Shown piece by piece: positions 1-5,189 of a stretch of 5,381 nt of DNA (within the stretch, counting starts at the first letter, position 1; each line of letters begins with the position of its first letter). Made by a program: the position numbers and the translations under genes. Where the stretch lies: the NCBI GenBank assembly GCA_031401675.1, contig JANNRR010000147.1, positions 1 through 5,381 on the forward strand, read 5' to 3'. Below the pieces are notes generated by a model. It saw nothing but the letters and a program-made list of their open reading frames with translations, was not told where the DNA came from and made no database searches. Origin of the DNA: JANNRR01 sp031401675 (GTDB taxonomy: Bacteria > Pseudomonadota > Alphaproteobacteria > Rhodobacterales > Rhodobacteraceae).

Positions 1-52
1 CCTCGAAGTCCTGGCGCGACATCGGACGGTCCGTTTTCCAGCGGGACGGCAT
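1..52 (-). CDS. Possible 5' end of a leftward gene cut by the window edge (strand uncertain)
   Basis: Read on the minus strand, this edge gives a 17-residue start, MPSRWKTDRPMSRQDFE, that runs off the window. A second in-frame ATG at 22 would give MSRQDFE and has a GGA-containing purine stretch upstream; the ATG at 52 is preceded by a C run and has no Shine-Dalgarno. The plus strand is also open: a frame from 3 to a TAG at 63-65 reads SKSWRDIGRSVFQRDGMGGT and could be the tail of a rightward gene. Both frames use the same wobble positions, which are mostly G or C, so codon bias supports coding but cannot choose the strand. I do not recognise either product. Confidence 0.22.
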   Translation of the reverse strand, partial: MPSRWKTDRPMSRQDFE

Positions 53-103
53 GGGGGGAACATAGAGCGAACGCGGCACGGCCGCAAGCCTTCACGGCAC
101 AAG

Positions 104-363
104 ATGTGGGGGAGCCGGAGCAAAGGGGATAAGCCTTTGGATCTGATTAACATCGATACCGACATGATCGTGTCCAAGCAATTCCCGAAAACGATCAAGA
201 GTTCGGGTACAGGCAAGAACGTGTTTGACGAAATGCGCAACACCCCAGATAGTGCCGAGATTCCGGATTTCGTGCTGAACCAGCCCGCCTATCGGCACGC
301 GGAAATCCTCTTGGCGAGGATAATTTCGCCTGTGGCTCCGGCCGCGAGCATGCTCCCCTTGCG
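104..363 (+). pseudogene. leuD: Truncated, frameshifted leuD remnant (3-isopropylmalate dehydratase small subunit)
   Basis: This is the N-terminal part of a LeuD that can no longer be functional. Bases 134-310 translate to a stretch beginning PLDLINIDTDMIV that aligns without gaps to residues 13-71 of the intact LeuD at 2383-2988. I count 43 of 59 residues and 132 of 177 bases identical. At about 317-318 one base is missing relative to the intact gene. Shifting frame restores DNFACGSGREHAPLA (319-363), the substrate-loop motif that reads ENFGCGSSREHAPWA in the intact protein. Homology stops at about codon 89 of 201, and the HupE-like gene's stop codon starts at once on the other strand. Further decay signs are PKQ changed to SKQ, GCGSS changed to ACGSG, and visibly lower G+C than the intact copy. 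The ATG at 104 is a guess: residues before about 128 do not match LeuD and no good ribosome binding site precedes it. Translated unshifted, it runs to 535 in antisense to the next gene, which is not real coding. Confidence 0.85.
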
Positions 364-365
364 CC

Positions 366-1508
366 CTACAGAAACACCCGCTCGAACGTCCACCACGCCC
401 CAATGGCGGCGATCCCGACCGACAGCGGCACGGCGATGCGGGCGCGGTACCAGGGTTTGGCACCGAACGGCAGGCCAAGGGCGACGAACGCCAATAGGAT
501 CACCGTCAGCTGCCCGAGTTCGACGCCGACGTTGAAGCCGATCAGCCCGACGAAAAAGCGCCCGGACTGCAGCCCGACATCGCCGAGCACCGAGGCAAAG
601 CCCAGGCCGTGCATCAGGCCGAAGCCGAACACCACGGCAATCCGCGCGGCGCCGACCCTGCCGCCGATGATGTTTTCGACGGCGACATAAACGATGGAGG
701 CGGCGATCAGCGGCTCGACAATGCTGGCCGGGATAGTGATGATCTTAAGGGACGCAAGGGCCAGGGTGACGGTGTGGGCAATGGTGAAGGCGGTGACCTG
801 TGCCAGCAGCGGGCGGATGTGCAGCGAAAAGAAGAACAGGCCCAGCACGAACAGGATGTGGTCCAGCCCCTTGGGCACGATGTGTTCGAAGCCCGAGACG
901 ATGAAGCGCAGAAAGGCGGTGCCGGCCGGTTCGGTCACCACGGCATCGCGCGGCAGGGGTTCGCTGAGGTCACCGTCCTTCAGGATCGCGGCATAGGCCT
1001 GTTCGCCGCCACCGGTCTGACGGACGACGATGGGGCCGAAGGCGGCGGCCCAGCCGATCTGCACCGGCGTGCCGTCAGGCGGCAGGGCGGCTGTCAGCAT
1101 CAGCTGGCTGTCGCGCGGCAATTCGGTATCGCCAACCTCTGGCACTGACAGGCTGATCAGCTCCGGTGTCAGGGCGGTGGTGCCGGCCATCAGCACGAAA
1201 TCGGCGGCGAGCTGCGGCCAGGCGGCTTGAAACGCGGCCTGCAGCTCGGCCGGTTGCTGCAGGCGCAGGGCGTCGTAGCGTTCGGCCAGCGGCGACTCGT
1301 TGGTGTCGGCCAGGCCGACCAGGCTCATGCCGGCGATCATCGGTTCGGCGGTCAGGCGGATCGAGATGTCGACACGGTCGGCAAGAACCGACACATCGGC
1401 GACGGCGGGCCGCACTTCGTGGGCGGCGGCAATGCCGGGGAGGTGTATTGACAACAACAGCCAGAAGATCACCTGTCTGAAAGACAGAGGCAAAGGATGT
1501 AGGGCCAT
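366..1508 (-). CDS. HupE/UreJ_2 family membrane protein, probable metal (Ni/Co-type) uptake component
   Basis: Encodes 380 residues. An N-terminal signal segment (about 1-29, ending LPGIAAA, then HEVRP) precedes a soluble domain (about 30-195) and a C-terminal membrane domain (about 198-377) with some six or seven hydrophobic helices. The membrane half has the HupE/UreJ_2 pattern: GFEHIVPKGLDHILFVLGLF (206-225), FTIAHTVTLAL (241-251), EPLIAASIVYVAVEN (265-279), GLMHGLGFA (297-305) and GFNVGVELGQ (324-333). The His, Glu and Asp residues within helices are candidate metal ligands. HupE/UreJ relatives are linked to nickel or cobalt supply; the substrate here is inferred, not shown. The start is ATG at 1508, with AGGA 11 bases upstream; it gives a signal peptide with an arginine. 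An in-frame ATG at 1592 would add 28 residues and bury the signal peptide, so I reject it. A GTG at 1472 would lose the charged n-region. The C-terminus looks complete although a leuD remnant abuts it. Its divergent partner is the DUF4198 gene. Confidence 0.88.
   Translation of the reverse strand: MALHPLPLSFRQVIFWLLLSIHLPGIAAAHEVRPAVADVSVLADRVDISIRLTAEPMIAGMSLVGLADTNESPLAERYDALRLQQPAELQAAFQAAWPQLAADFVLMAGTTALTPELISLSVPEVGDTELPRDSQLMLTAALPPDGTPVQIGWAAAFGPIVVRQTGGGEQAYAAILKDGDLSEPLPRDAVVTEPAGTAFLRFIVSGFEHIVPKGLDHILFVLGLFFFSLHIRPLLAQVTAFTIAHTVTLALASLKIITIPASIVEPLIAASIVYVAVENIIGGRVGAARIAVVFGFGLMHGLGFASVLGDVGLQSGRFFVGLIGFNVGVELGQLTVILLAFVALGLPFGAKPWYRARIAVPLSVGIAAIGAWWTFERVFL
1448..1487 (+). promoter_or_regulatory. 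Possible promoter/operator for the DUF4198 gene: TTGACA box and inverted repeat
   Basis: A perfect -35-like TTGACA lies at 1448-1453. A perfect 6-bp inverted repeat, CTGTCT-GAA-AGACAG, lies at 1473-1487, about where a -10 region or transcription start would fall. No good -10 is visible at 16-18 bases spacing (1471-1476 is ACCTGT), so the promoter call is weak. The repeat could be a small operator or a leader hairpin. The whole site lies inside the start of the opposite-strand HupE-like gene, as expected if two genes diverge with no spacer. Confidence 0.25.
1492..1497 (+). promoter_or_regulatory. Ribosome binding site for the DUF4198 gene
   Basis: AAAGGA, nine bases upstream of the ATG at 1507. 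It fixes the start of the DUF4198 gene and rules out longer readings of the same frame that begin inside the opposite-strand gene. The ATG at 1497 just downstream of it is followed immediately by TAG and is not a start. Confidence 0.65.
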
Positions 1509-2322
1509 GAAACTGACGTTCCTGATTGCAGTCGCGCTGGCGACATTTAGCGCGGTCGCGGCACAGGGCCATGAATTCTGGCTGTCTGCCAAGAGCTATT
1601 CGGTGAAGCCGGGTCAGAATATTGTGGTCAGCCTGCGGGTCGGTTCGAACATGAAAGGCGCGACGCTGGTCTATCAGCCGAATCTGATCGCCCGGTTCGA
1701 CATGATCCAAGGCGGCAGCAAGCGCAAGGTCAAGGGCCAGATCGGCGATGATCCGGCGATGGTGATGGCGGCGGAGGGTTCCGGGCTGGTGGTGGTGGTG
1801 CATGAGACCGGCGACAACAGGCTGACCTATGACAAGTGGGAAACCTTTCTGCGGTTTGTGACGCACAAGGATTTTCCGGGGCTGCCCGAGGCGCATGCGG
1901 CGCGCGGCCTGCCCGAGAAGGGTTTTGCCGAGACCTACCGGCGTTACGCCAAGGCTTTGATAGCGGTGGGCGACGGGGCCGGGGCCGACCGCGCCGTGGG
2001 TCTGCGGATCGAGATCGTGGCGCTGGCCAATCCCTATACCGATGATCTGAGCGGCGGGATGCCGCTGCTGGTGTTGCTGGACGGGGTGCCGCGCGCCGAT
2101 GCGCAGGTCGAACTGTTCGAGACCCGGCCCGACGGCAGCGTCACCTCGACATTTCACAGGACCAATGCGGCGGGCAAGGTGACGGTGCCGGTGCGTGCGG
2201 GCAGTGAATACATGGCGGACAACGTCGATCTGGTGGCGCTGCCGAACAACGACATTTCTGCCGGGTCGGTCTGGCACAGCGATTGGGCATCATTAACCTT
2301 CCGGGTGCCCGCGGGCGGCTGA
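1507..2322 (+). CDS. Secreted DUF4198 domain protein, probable periplasmic partner in metal uptake
   Basis: Encodes 271 residues. Residues 1-20 are a typical Sec signal peptide (MKLTFLIAVALATFSAVAAQ); the mature protein begins with GHEFW, the His-containing start common in DUF4198 (COG5266-type, related to periplasmic components of cobalt/nickel transport systems). The rest is soluble and beta-rich, ending with a segment containing SVWHSDWASLTFRVP (254-268), which fits the usual C-terminus of this family. Candidate metal-binding residues are the new N-terminal His22 and scattered His (99, 120, 130, 217, 257), but no ligand set is proven. The start is ATG at 1507 with AAAGGA nine bases upstream. 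The frame stays open upstream to about 1300, but that part lies antisense to the HupE-like gene and has no signal peptide. Divergence from a HupE/UreJ-like gene suggests a shared task in metal import. Metal identity is inference; copper, nickel and cobalt are all possible. leuD follows 60 bases downstream. Confidence 0.85.
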   Translation: MKLTFLIAVALATFSAVAAQGHEFWLSAKSYSVKPGQNIVVSLRVGSNMKGATLVYQPNLIARFDMIQGGSKRKVKGQIGDDPAMVMAAEGSGLVVVVHETGDNRLTYDKWETFLRFVTHKDFPGLPEAHAARGLPEKGFAETYRRYAKALIAVGDGAGADRAVGLRIEIVALANPYTDDLSGGMPLLVLLDGVPRADAQVELFETRPDGSVTSTFHRTNAAGKVTVPVRAGSEYMADNVDLVALPNNDISAGSVWHSDWASLTFRVPAGG

Positions 2323-2331
2323 CTGCGGCTT

Positions 2332-2347
2332 GCCCCGCGCCGGGGGC
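2332..2347 (+). other. GC-rich hairpin between the DUF4198 gene and leuD
   Basis: GCCCC (2332-2336) and GGGGC (2343-2347) can pair around a six-base loop just after the DUF4198 stop codon. There is no T tract, so it is not a convincing intrinsic terminator. It may slow transcription or be chance in GC-rich DNA. The 60-base gap holds no other clear signal except the leuD ribosome binding site, so it stays open whether leuD is read from the DUF4198 promoter or its own. Confidence 0.25.
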
Positions 2348-2370
2348 CGGGTTAGAGACAGCGCACCAGC

Positions 2371-2375
2371 AGGAG
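2371..2375 (+). promoter_or_regulatory. Ribosome binding site for leuD
   Basis: AGGAG seven bases upstream of the ATG at 2383. It settles the leuD start, which gives the family's usual N-terminus (MDPFTTLTGVAAP). The broken leuD copy at the left of the window has no equivalent site. Confidence 0.75.
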
Positions 2376-2382
2376 CATCGCC

Positions 2383-2988
2383 ATGGACCCCTTTACCACC
2401 CTGACCGGCGTCGCCGCGCCTATGGATCTGATCAACATCGACACCGACATGATCGTGCCGAAGCAGTTCCTTAAAACCATCGCCCGGACCGGCCTGGGCA
2501 AGAACCTGTTCGACGAGATGCGTTATGCCGCCGACGGCAGCGAAATCGCGGATTTCGTGCTGAACAAGCCCGCCTATCGCAAGGCCGAGATTCTGGTGGC
2601 GGGCGAGAACTTCGGCTGCGGGTCGTCGCGCGAACATGCGCCGTGGGCGCTGCTGGATTTCGGCATCCGCTGTGTGATCGCGCCGAGCTTTGCCGATATC
2701 TTCTATGGCAACTGCTTCAAGAACGGCATTCTGCCGATCGCGCTGCCGCAGGAACAGGTGGACGTGCTGATGGCCGATGCGCGGCGCGGCGCCAATGCCC
2801 GCATTTCGGTCGATCTGGAAGCCCAGACCGTTACCAGTTCCGATGGCAAGGTGTTTTCTTTCGAGGTCGACGGCTTCAAGAAGCACTGTCTCTTGAACGG
2901 TCTGGACGATATCGGGCTGACGCTGGCGAAAAAGCCGAGCATCGATGCCTTTGAAGTGCGGGCGTCAGCGGATCGTCCTTGGGTCTGA
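2383..2988 (+). CDS. leuD: 3-isopropylmalate dehydratase small subunit LeuD
   Basis: LeuD pairs with the iron-sulfur large subunit LeuC to form isopropylmalate isomerase, which converts 2-isopropylmalate to 3-isopropylmalate in cytoplasmic leucine synthesis. The 201 residues match the usual length of bacterial LeuD and form the swivelling aconitase-like C-terminal domain. Visible family motifs are INIDTDMIVPKQFLKTI (17-33), the substrate-loop GENFGCGSSREHAPWALLDFG (about 74-94), IAPSFADIFYGNCFKNGILPI (about 99-119) and a C-terminal EVDGFKKHCLLNGLDDIGLTL (about 161-181). All are intact. The start is ATG at 2383 with AGGAG seven bases upstream. No leuC or leuB is in this window, so its partner must be elsewhere or just outside. 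A diverged broken leuD copy lies about 2 kb upstream, which makes this the only functional leuD in view. A plausible terminator follows. Confidence 0.97.
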   Translation: MDPFTTLTGVAAPMDLINIDTDMIVPKQFLKTIARTGLGKNLFDEMRYAADGSEIADFVLNKPAYRKAEILVAGENFGCGSSREHAPWALLDFGIRCVIAPSFADIFYGNCFKNGILPIALPQEQVDVLMADARRGANARISVDLEAQTVTSSDGKVFSFEVDGFKKHCLLNGLDDIGLTLAKKPSIDAFEVRASADRPWV

Positions 2989-3010
2989 ATTCGCGCTGAC
3001 CACAACATAT

Positions 3011-3039
3011 GGGGTCGGCAGGGCCGATGTCCCTTTTTT
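3011..3039 (+). terminator. Probable intrinsic terminator after leuD
   Basis: GGG-TCGGC (3012-3019) can pair with GCCGA (3023-3027) and CCC (3031-3033), with a three-base loop and a TGT bulge, and is followed by six T (3034-3039). It starts about 23 bases after the leuD stop. The bulge makes it less than ideal, but the position and T tract fit. It would separate leuD from the membrane-protein/hydrolase unit. Confidence 0.55.
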
Positions 3040-3144
3040 GCTGTAATATTGATGCAAAGTGGCGACAGTTTCACCACGATTTCGTCCCAATAGTTTCGTT
3101 AACCTTAGCCCGTCGTTGCTCCTCTGAAGGAAAGAAGGCAAGAA
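3040..3144 (+). promoter_or_regulatory. Leader region before the membrane-protein gene
   Basis: About 105 bases between the leuD terminator and the next gene, clearly more A+T-rich than the flanking genes. It should hold the promoter of the downstream two-gene unit, but I cannot assign -35/-10 boxes with confidence. Near its end, purine-rich GAAGGA (3126-3131) and GAAGG (3134-3138) are ribosome-binding-site candidates; the second is six bases before the TTG at 3145. Confidence 0.35.
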
Positions 3145-4074
3145 TTGGGCAAAATAGAGGCAGTCCGCCACAAAGAGCGGGAGCGACTTGGGACAAGGGA
3201 TCGGCATAGCACCGATTCCGACCAAATTGAGGGTGTCAGGGCAGTGTTTTCGCAAGTTTCCGGTGCGGCGGTGCGCGCACTTCTGATCCTGGTGTTGTTG
3301 GCGACACCGTCGTTGCTGTTGCCGGGTGTCACCAATGACGCAACACAGGTTGTGGCGCTGATCGGCTTGTTCGCCGGGGCGCTGACATTCTTTGAATATG
3401 CCTCGGATTATCCCGGTCTGGTGGAGTTCCGCTTTGCGGCACCATTCAACCGCATCAGGTATCTGTCGCTGTTCTTCACGGTTTTCCTCTTGGCGGTGAT
3501 CTGCCGGGGGGCCTATGAGCCGACAGTTGCCACCGAGCTGGTCGCGGCGGTCGGGGCGCTGATCGGCCAGGCCATGGATTTCCCCTACAGCCCGGTGCGG
3601 CTGGTGACGCTGATGCTGCCGGACGACAGCCCGGTCGAGCATGTCGCGCTGGTGCGGACGGTGGCGGGGATGAGCTACCTTATCTCGCTGGTGTCGCTGG
3701 CGATCTTTGCCATCATGATGCGGCTGTTCGGCTGGCCGTCACGGGCAACTGCCTTCAACGTCTGGGTCAATCTGCCGACGTTCGACCCGACGGCGGGCGG
3801 CGATGTGGTGGAACGGCTGGACCGGGACGCGCGCTTTAACATTGCGTTAGGGTTTCTGCTGCCATTCTTGATCCCGGCGGTTGTGAAGCTGGCCTCGACC
3901 ACGTTCGAGCCGGTGACGCTGGACAGCCCGCAGACCCTGATATGGACCATTGCGGCATGGGCATTCCTTCCGGCCAGTCTGTTCATGCGCGGCATCGCGA
4001 TGGGCCGCATTGCGCAGATGATCCGCGACAAGCGGCGCGAGCGCGAGGTTTCGGGCGAGTTTCTGCCGGCCTGA
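3145..4074 (+). CDS. Multi-pass membrane protein of unknown function
   Basis: Up to 309 residues; I recognise no named family. A charged N-terminus (1-33) is followed by hydrophobic segments at about 43-60, 67-85, 106-121, 129-144, 173-195, 232-250 and 264-284, then a basic cytoplasmic-looking tail (MIRDKRREREVSGEFLPA). This suggests six or seven helices in the inner membrane. Segments such as FEYASDYPGLVEFRFAAPFN (83-102) and DFPYSPVRLVTLMLPDDSP (145-163) are distinctive loops. I took TTG at 3145 because GAAGG sits six bases before it. A GTG at 3244 (residue 34) is a serious alternative: it has GAGGG ten bases upstream, it starts right before the first helix, and the 33 codons before it have weaker G/C bias at third positions. 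The gene overlaps the next by four bases, so the two are probably translated together. My impression is that such a gene sits near leuD/leuB in other Rhodobacteraceae, but I could not check. Confidence 0.75.
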   Translation: MGKIEAVRHKERERLGTRDRHSTDSDQIEGVRAVFSQVSGAAVRALLILVLLATPSLLLPGVTNDATQVVALIGLFAGALTFFEYASDYPGLVEFRFAAPFNRIRYLSLFFTVFLLAVICRGAYEPTVATELVAAVGALIGQAMDFPYSPVRLVTLMLPDDSPVEHVALVRTVAGMSYLISLVSLAIFAIMMRLFGWPSRATAFNVWVNLPTFDPTAGGDVVERLDRDARFNIALGFLLPFLIPAVVKLASTTFEPVTLDSPQTLIWTIAAWAFLPASLFMRGIAMGRIAQMIRDKRREREVSGEFLPA

Positions 4075-5189
4075 GGCTTTTCCTGATAAGGGTAGTTGTC
4101 GGGGCCGGTTTCTGGCCCGTTGTCTTGCCATTGACCGCTGCCGCCGAAACCCTGCGAATTGCAACCTACAACACCGAGTTGTCGCGGCGCGGGCCGGGGC
4201 TTCTGTATGGCGCGATCCTTAAGGGCGATGCGCAGGTTCTCGCCGTGCAGGGGATCATTGCCGAGGTGCGGCCCGATATCCTTTTGCTGACCGGGTTCGA
4301 CTATGATGCCGGGCTGGTGGCGCTGCAGGCGTTTGCCTTGGGGCTGGCCGACCGGGGCCAGGTCTATCCGCACCTGTTGGCGCTGCGCCCGAACACCGGG
4401 ATGACCACCGGTCTGGACATGGACGGTGACGGGCGGCTGGGCGGGCCCGGCGATGCGCAGGGCTGGGGGCGGTTTGCCGGGGCGGACGGCATGGCGGTGC
4501 TGTCGCGGTTTCCGATCCTGACCGACGAGGTGCGGGATTTTTCGGCGATGCTGTGGCGCGATCTGCCGGGGGTGACGCTGCCGGCGTTCGGAGTATCGGA
4601 CCGGGTTCTGGCGGTTCAGCGCCTGTCGACCACCGGCCATTGGGATGTGCCGGTCAAGAGCCCGGGCGGCGTGATCCATCTGTTGGCGTTCTATGCCACG
4701 CCGCCGGTGTTCGACGGGCCCGAGGATCGCAACGGCTGGCGCAATCAGGCCGAGGTCGGGTTCTGGGCGGATTATCTGGCGGGGAAGCTGCCGGTGGCGG
4801 CGGCGGATGCGGCGTTCGTGATCCTGGGCGATGCCAATCTGGACCCGGCGGACGGGGCCGGGCGGCGCGGGGCGATGGCGGCGCTGCTGGCGCATCCGCT
4901 GGTGCAGGACCCGCAACCGCGCAGCGCGGGCGGTATGGCGGCAGCAACGGCGGGGCAAGGCGGCGACCCCGGACTGGATACGGCGGACTGGCCGGACCCC
5001 GATGATCCGGTGAAGCCCGGGCCGGGCAACCTGCGGGTGGACTATGTCCTGCCCTCAGTGCATTTCACCGTGACCGGGTCGGGGGTATTCTGGCCTGCGC
5101 CGGACGCGGCGGGGGTGGCGTTGCTGGGGGCTGGCGAGGCGGCGGCGTCGCGGCATCGGCTGGTCTGGGTGGATTTGGTGCTGCGCTGA
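4071..5189 (+). CDS. Secreted endonuclease/exonuclease/phosphatase (EEP, DNase I-like) family protein
   Basis: A probable metal-dependent phosphohydrolase exported from the cytoplasm; the substrate (nucleic acid, phospholipid or other phosphoester) is unknown. With the start at 4071 it has 372 residues and an N-terminal signal peptide (RLFLIRVVVGAGFWPVVLPLTAAA). EEP-fold landmarks follow in order: ATYNTEL with Asn34 and Glu36, PDILLLTGFDYD (69-79), TTGHWDVPV with His190, VILGDANLD with Asp254 and Asn256, LRVDYVLP with Asp324, and SRHRLVWVDL with His362 in the usual SDH position. An LDMDGDGRLGG segment (115-125) resembles a calcium-loop motif. No ATG, GTG or TTG lies where a signal peptide should begin. 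CTG at 4071-4073 overlaps the previous gene's TGA (4072-4074) as CTGA and gives a sensible start. The nearest upstream in-frame ATGs (3957, 3942) would add about 40 residues that are only the frame shadow of the membrane-protein gene. The start is therefore inferred; the product class is firm. Confidence 0.88.
   Translation: MRLFLIRVVVGAGFWPVVLPLTAAAETLRIATYNTELSRRGPGLLYGAILKGDAQVLAVQGIIAEVRPDILLLTGFDYDAGLVALQAFALGLADRGQVYPHLLALRPNTGMTTGLDMDGDGRLGGPGDAQGWGRFAGADGMAVLSRFPILTDEVRDFSAMLWRDLPGVTLPAFGVSDRVLAVQRLSTTGHWDVPVKSPGGVIHLLAFYATPPVFDGPEDRNGWRNQAEVGFWADYLAGKLPVAAADAAFVILGDANLDPADGAGRRGAMAALLAHPLVQDPQPRSAGGMAAATAGQGGDPGLDTADWPDPDDPVKPGPGNLRVDYVLPSVHFTVTGSGVFWPAPDAAGVALLGAGEAAASRHRLVWVDLVLR

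Noticed and set aside
92..478. Minus-strand open frame across the leuD remnant
   Set aside because: It is antisense to leuD homology and overlaps the end of the HupE-like gene. The same kind of frame appears opposite the intact leuD, so it is a by-product of leuD codon use.
609..1148. Plus-strand open frame opposite the HupE-like gene
   Set aside because: Gly/Asp/Gln-rich shadow translation; the minus strand carries the conserved HupE/UreJ motifs and helices.
1501..1575. 11-base direct repeat AGGGCCATGAA at 1501-1511 and 1565-1575
   Set aside because: The first copy spans the DUF4198 start and the second encodes the start of the mature protein in another frame. The copies are few and short, with no third unit, so chance is likely.
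1509..1592. 28-residue N-terminal extension of the HupE-like protein from an ATG at 1592
   Set aside because: It would place the signal peptide internally and lies antisense to the DUF4198 signal peptide, which has its own good ribosome binding site.
1075..2277. 400-residue minus-strand open frame opposite the DUF4198 gene
   Set aside because: It is the antisense shadow of a GC-rich gene: rich in Arg, His and Gln, with no domain or membrane pattern, and it overlaps two well-supported genes.
3942..4070. Extended start of the EEP protein at ATG 3942 or 3957
   Set aside because: The added residues are an out-of-frame reading of the membrane-protein gene and would hide the signal peptide.
3675..4958. 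427-residue minus-strand open frame opposite the membrane protein and hydrolase
   Set aside because: Arg/Pro/Gln-rich, with no recognisable motif, and fully antisense to two genes with clear protein features.
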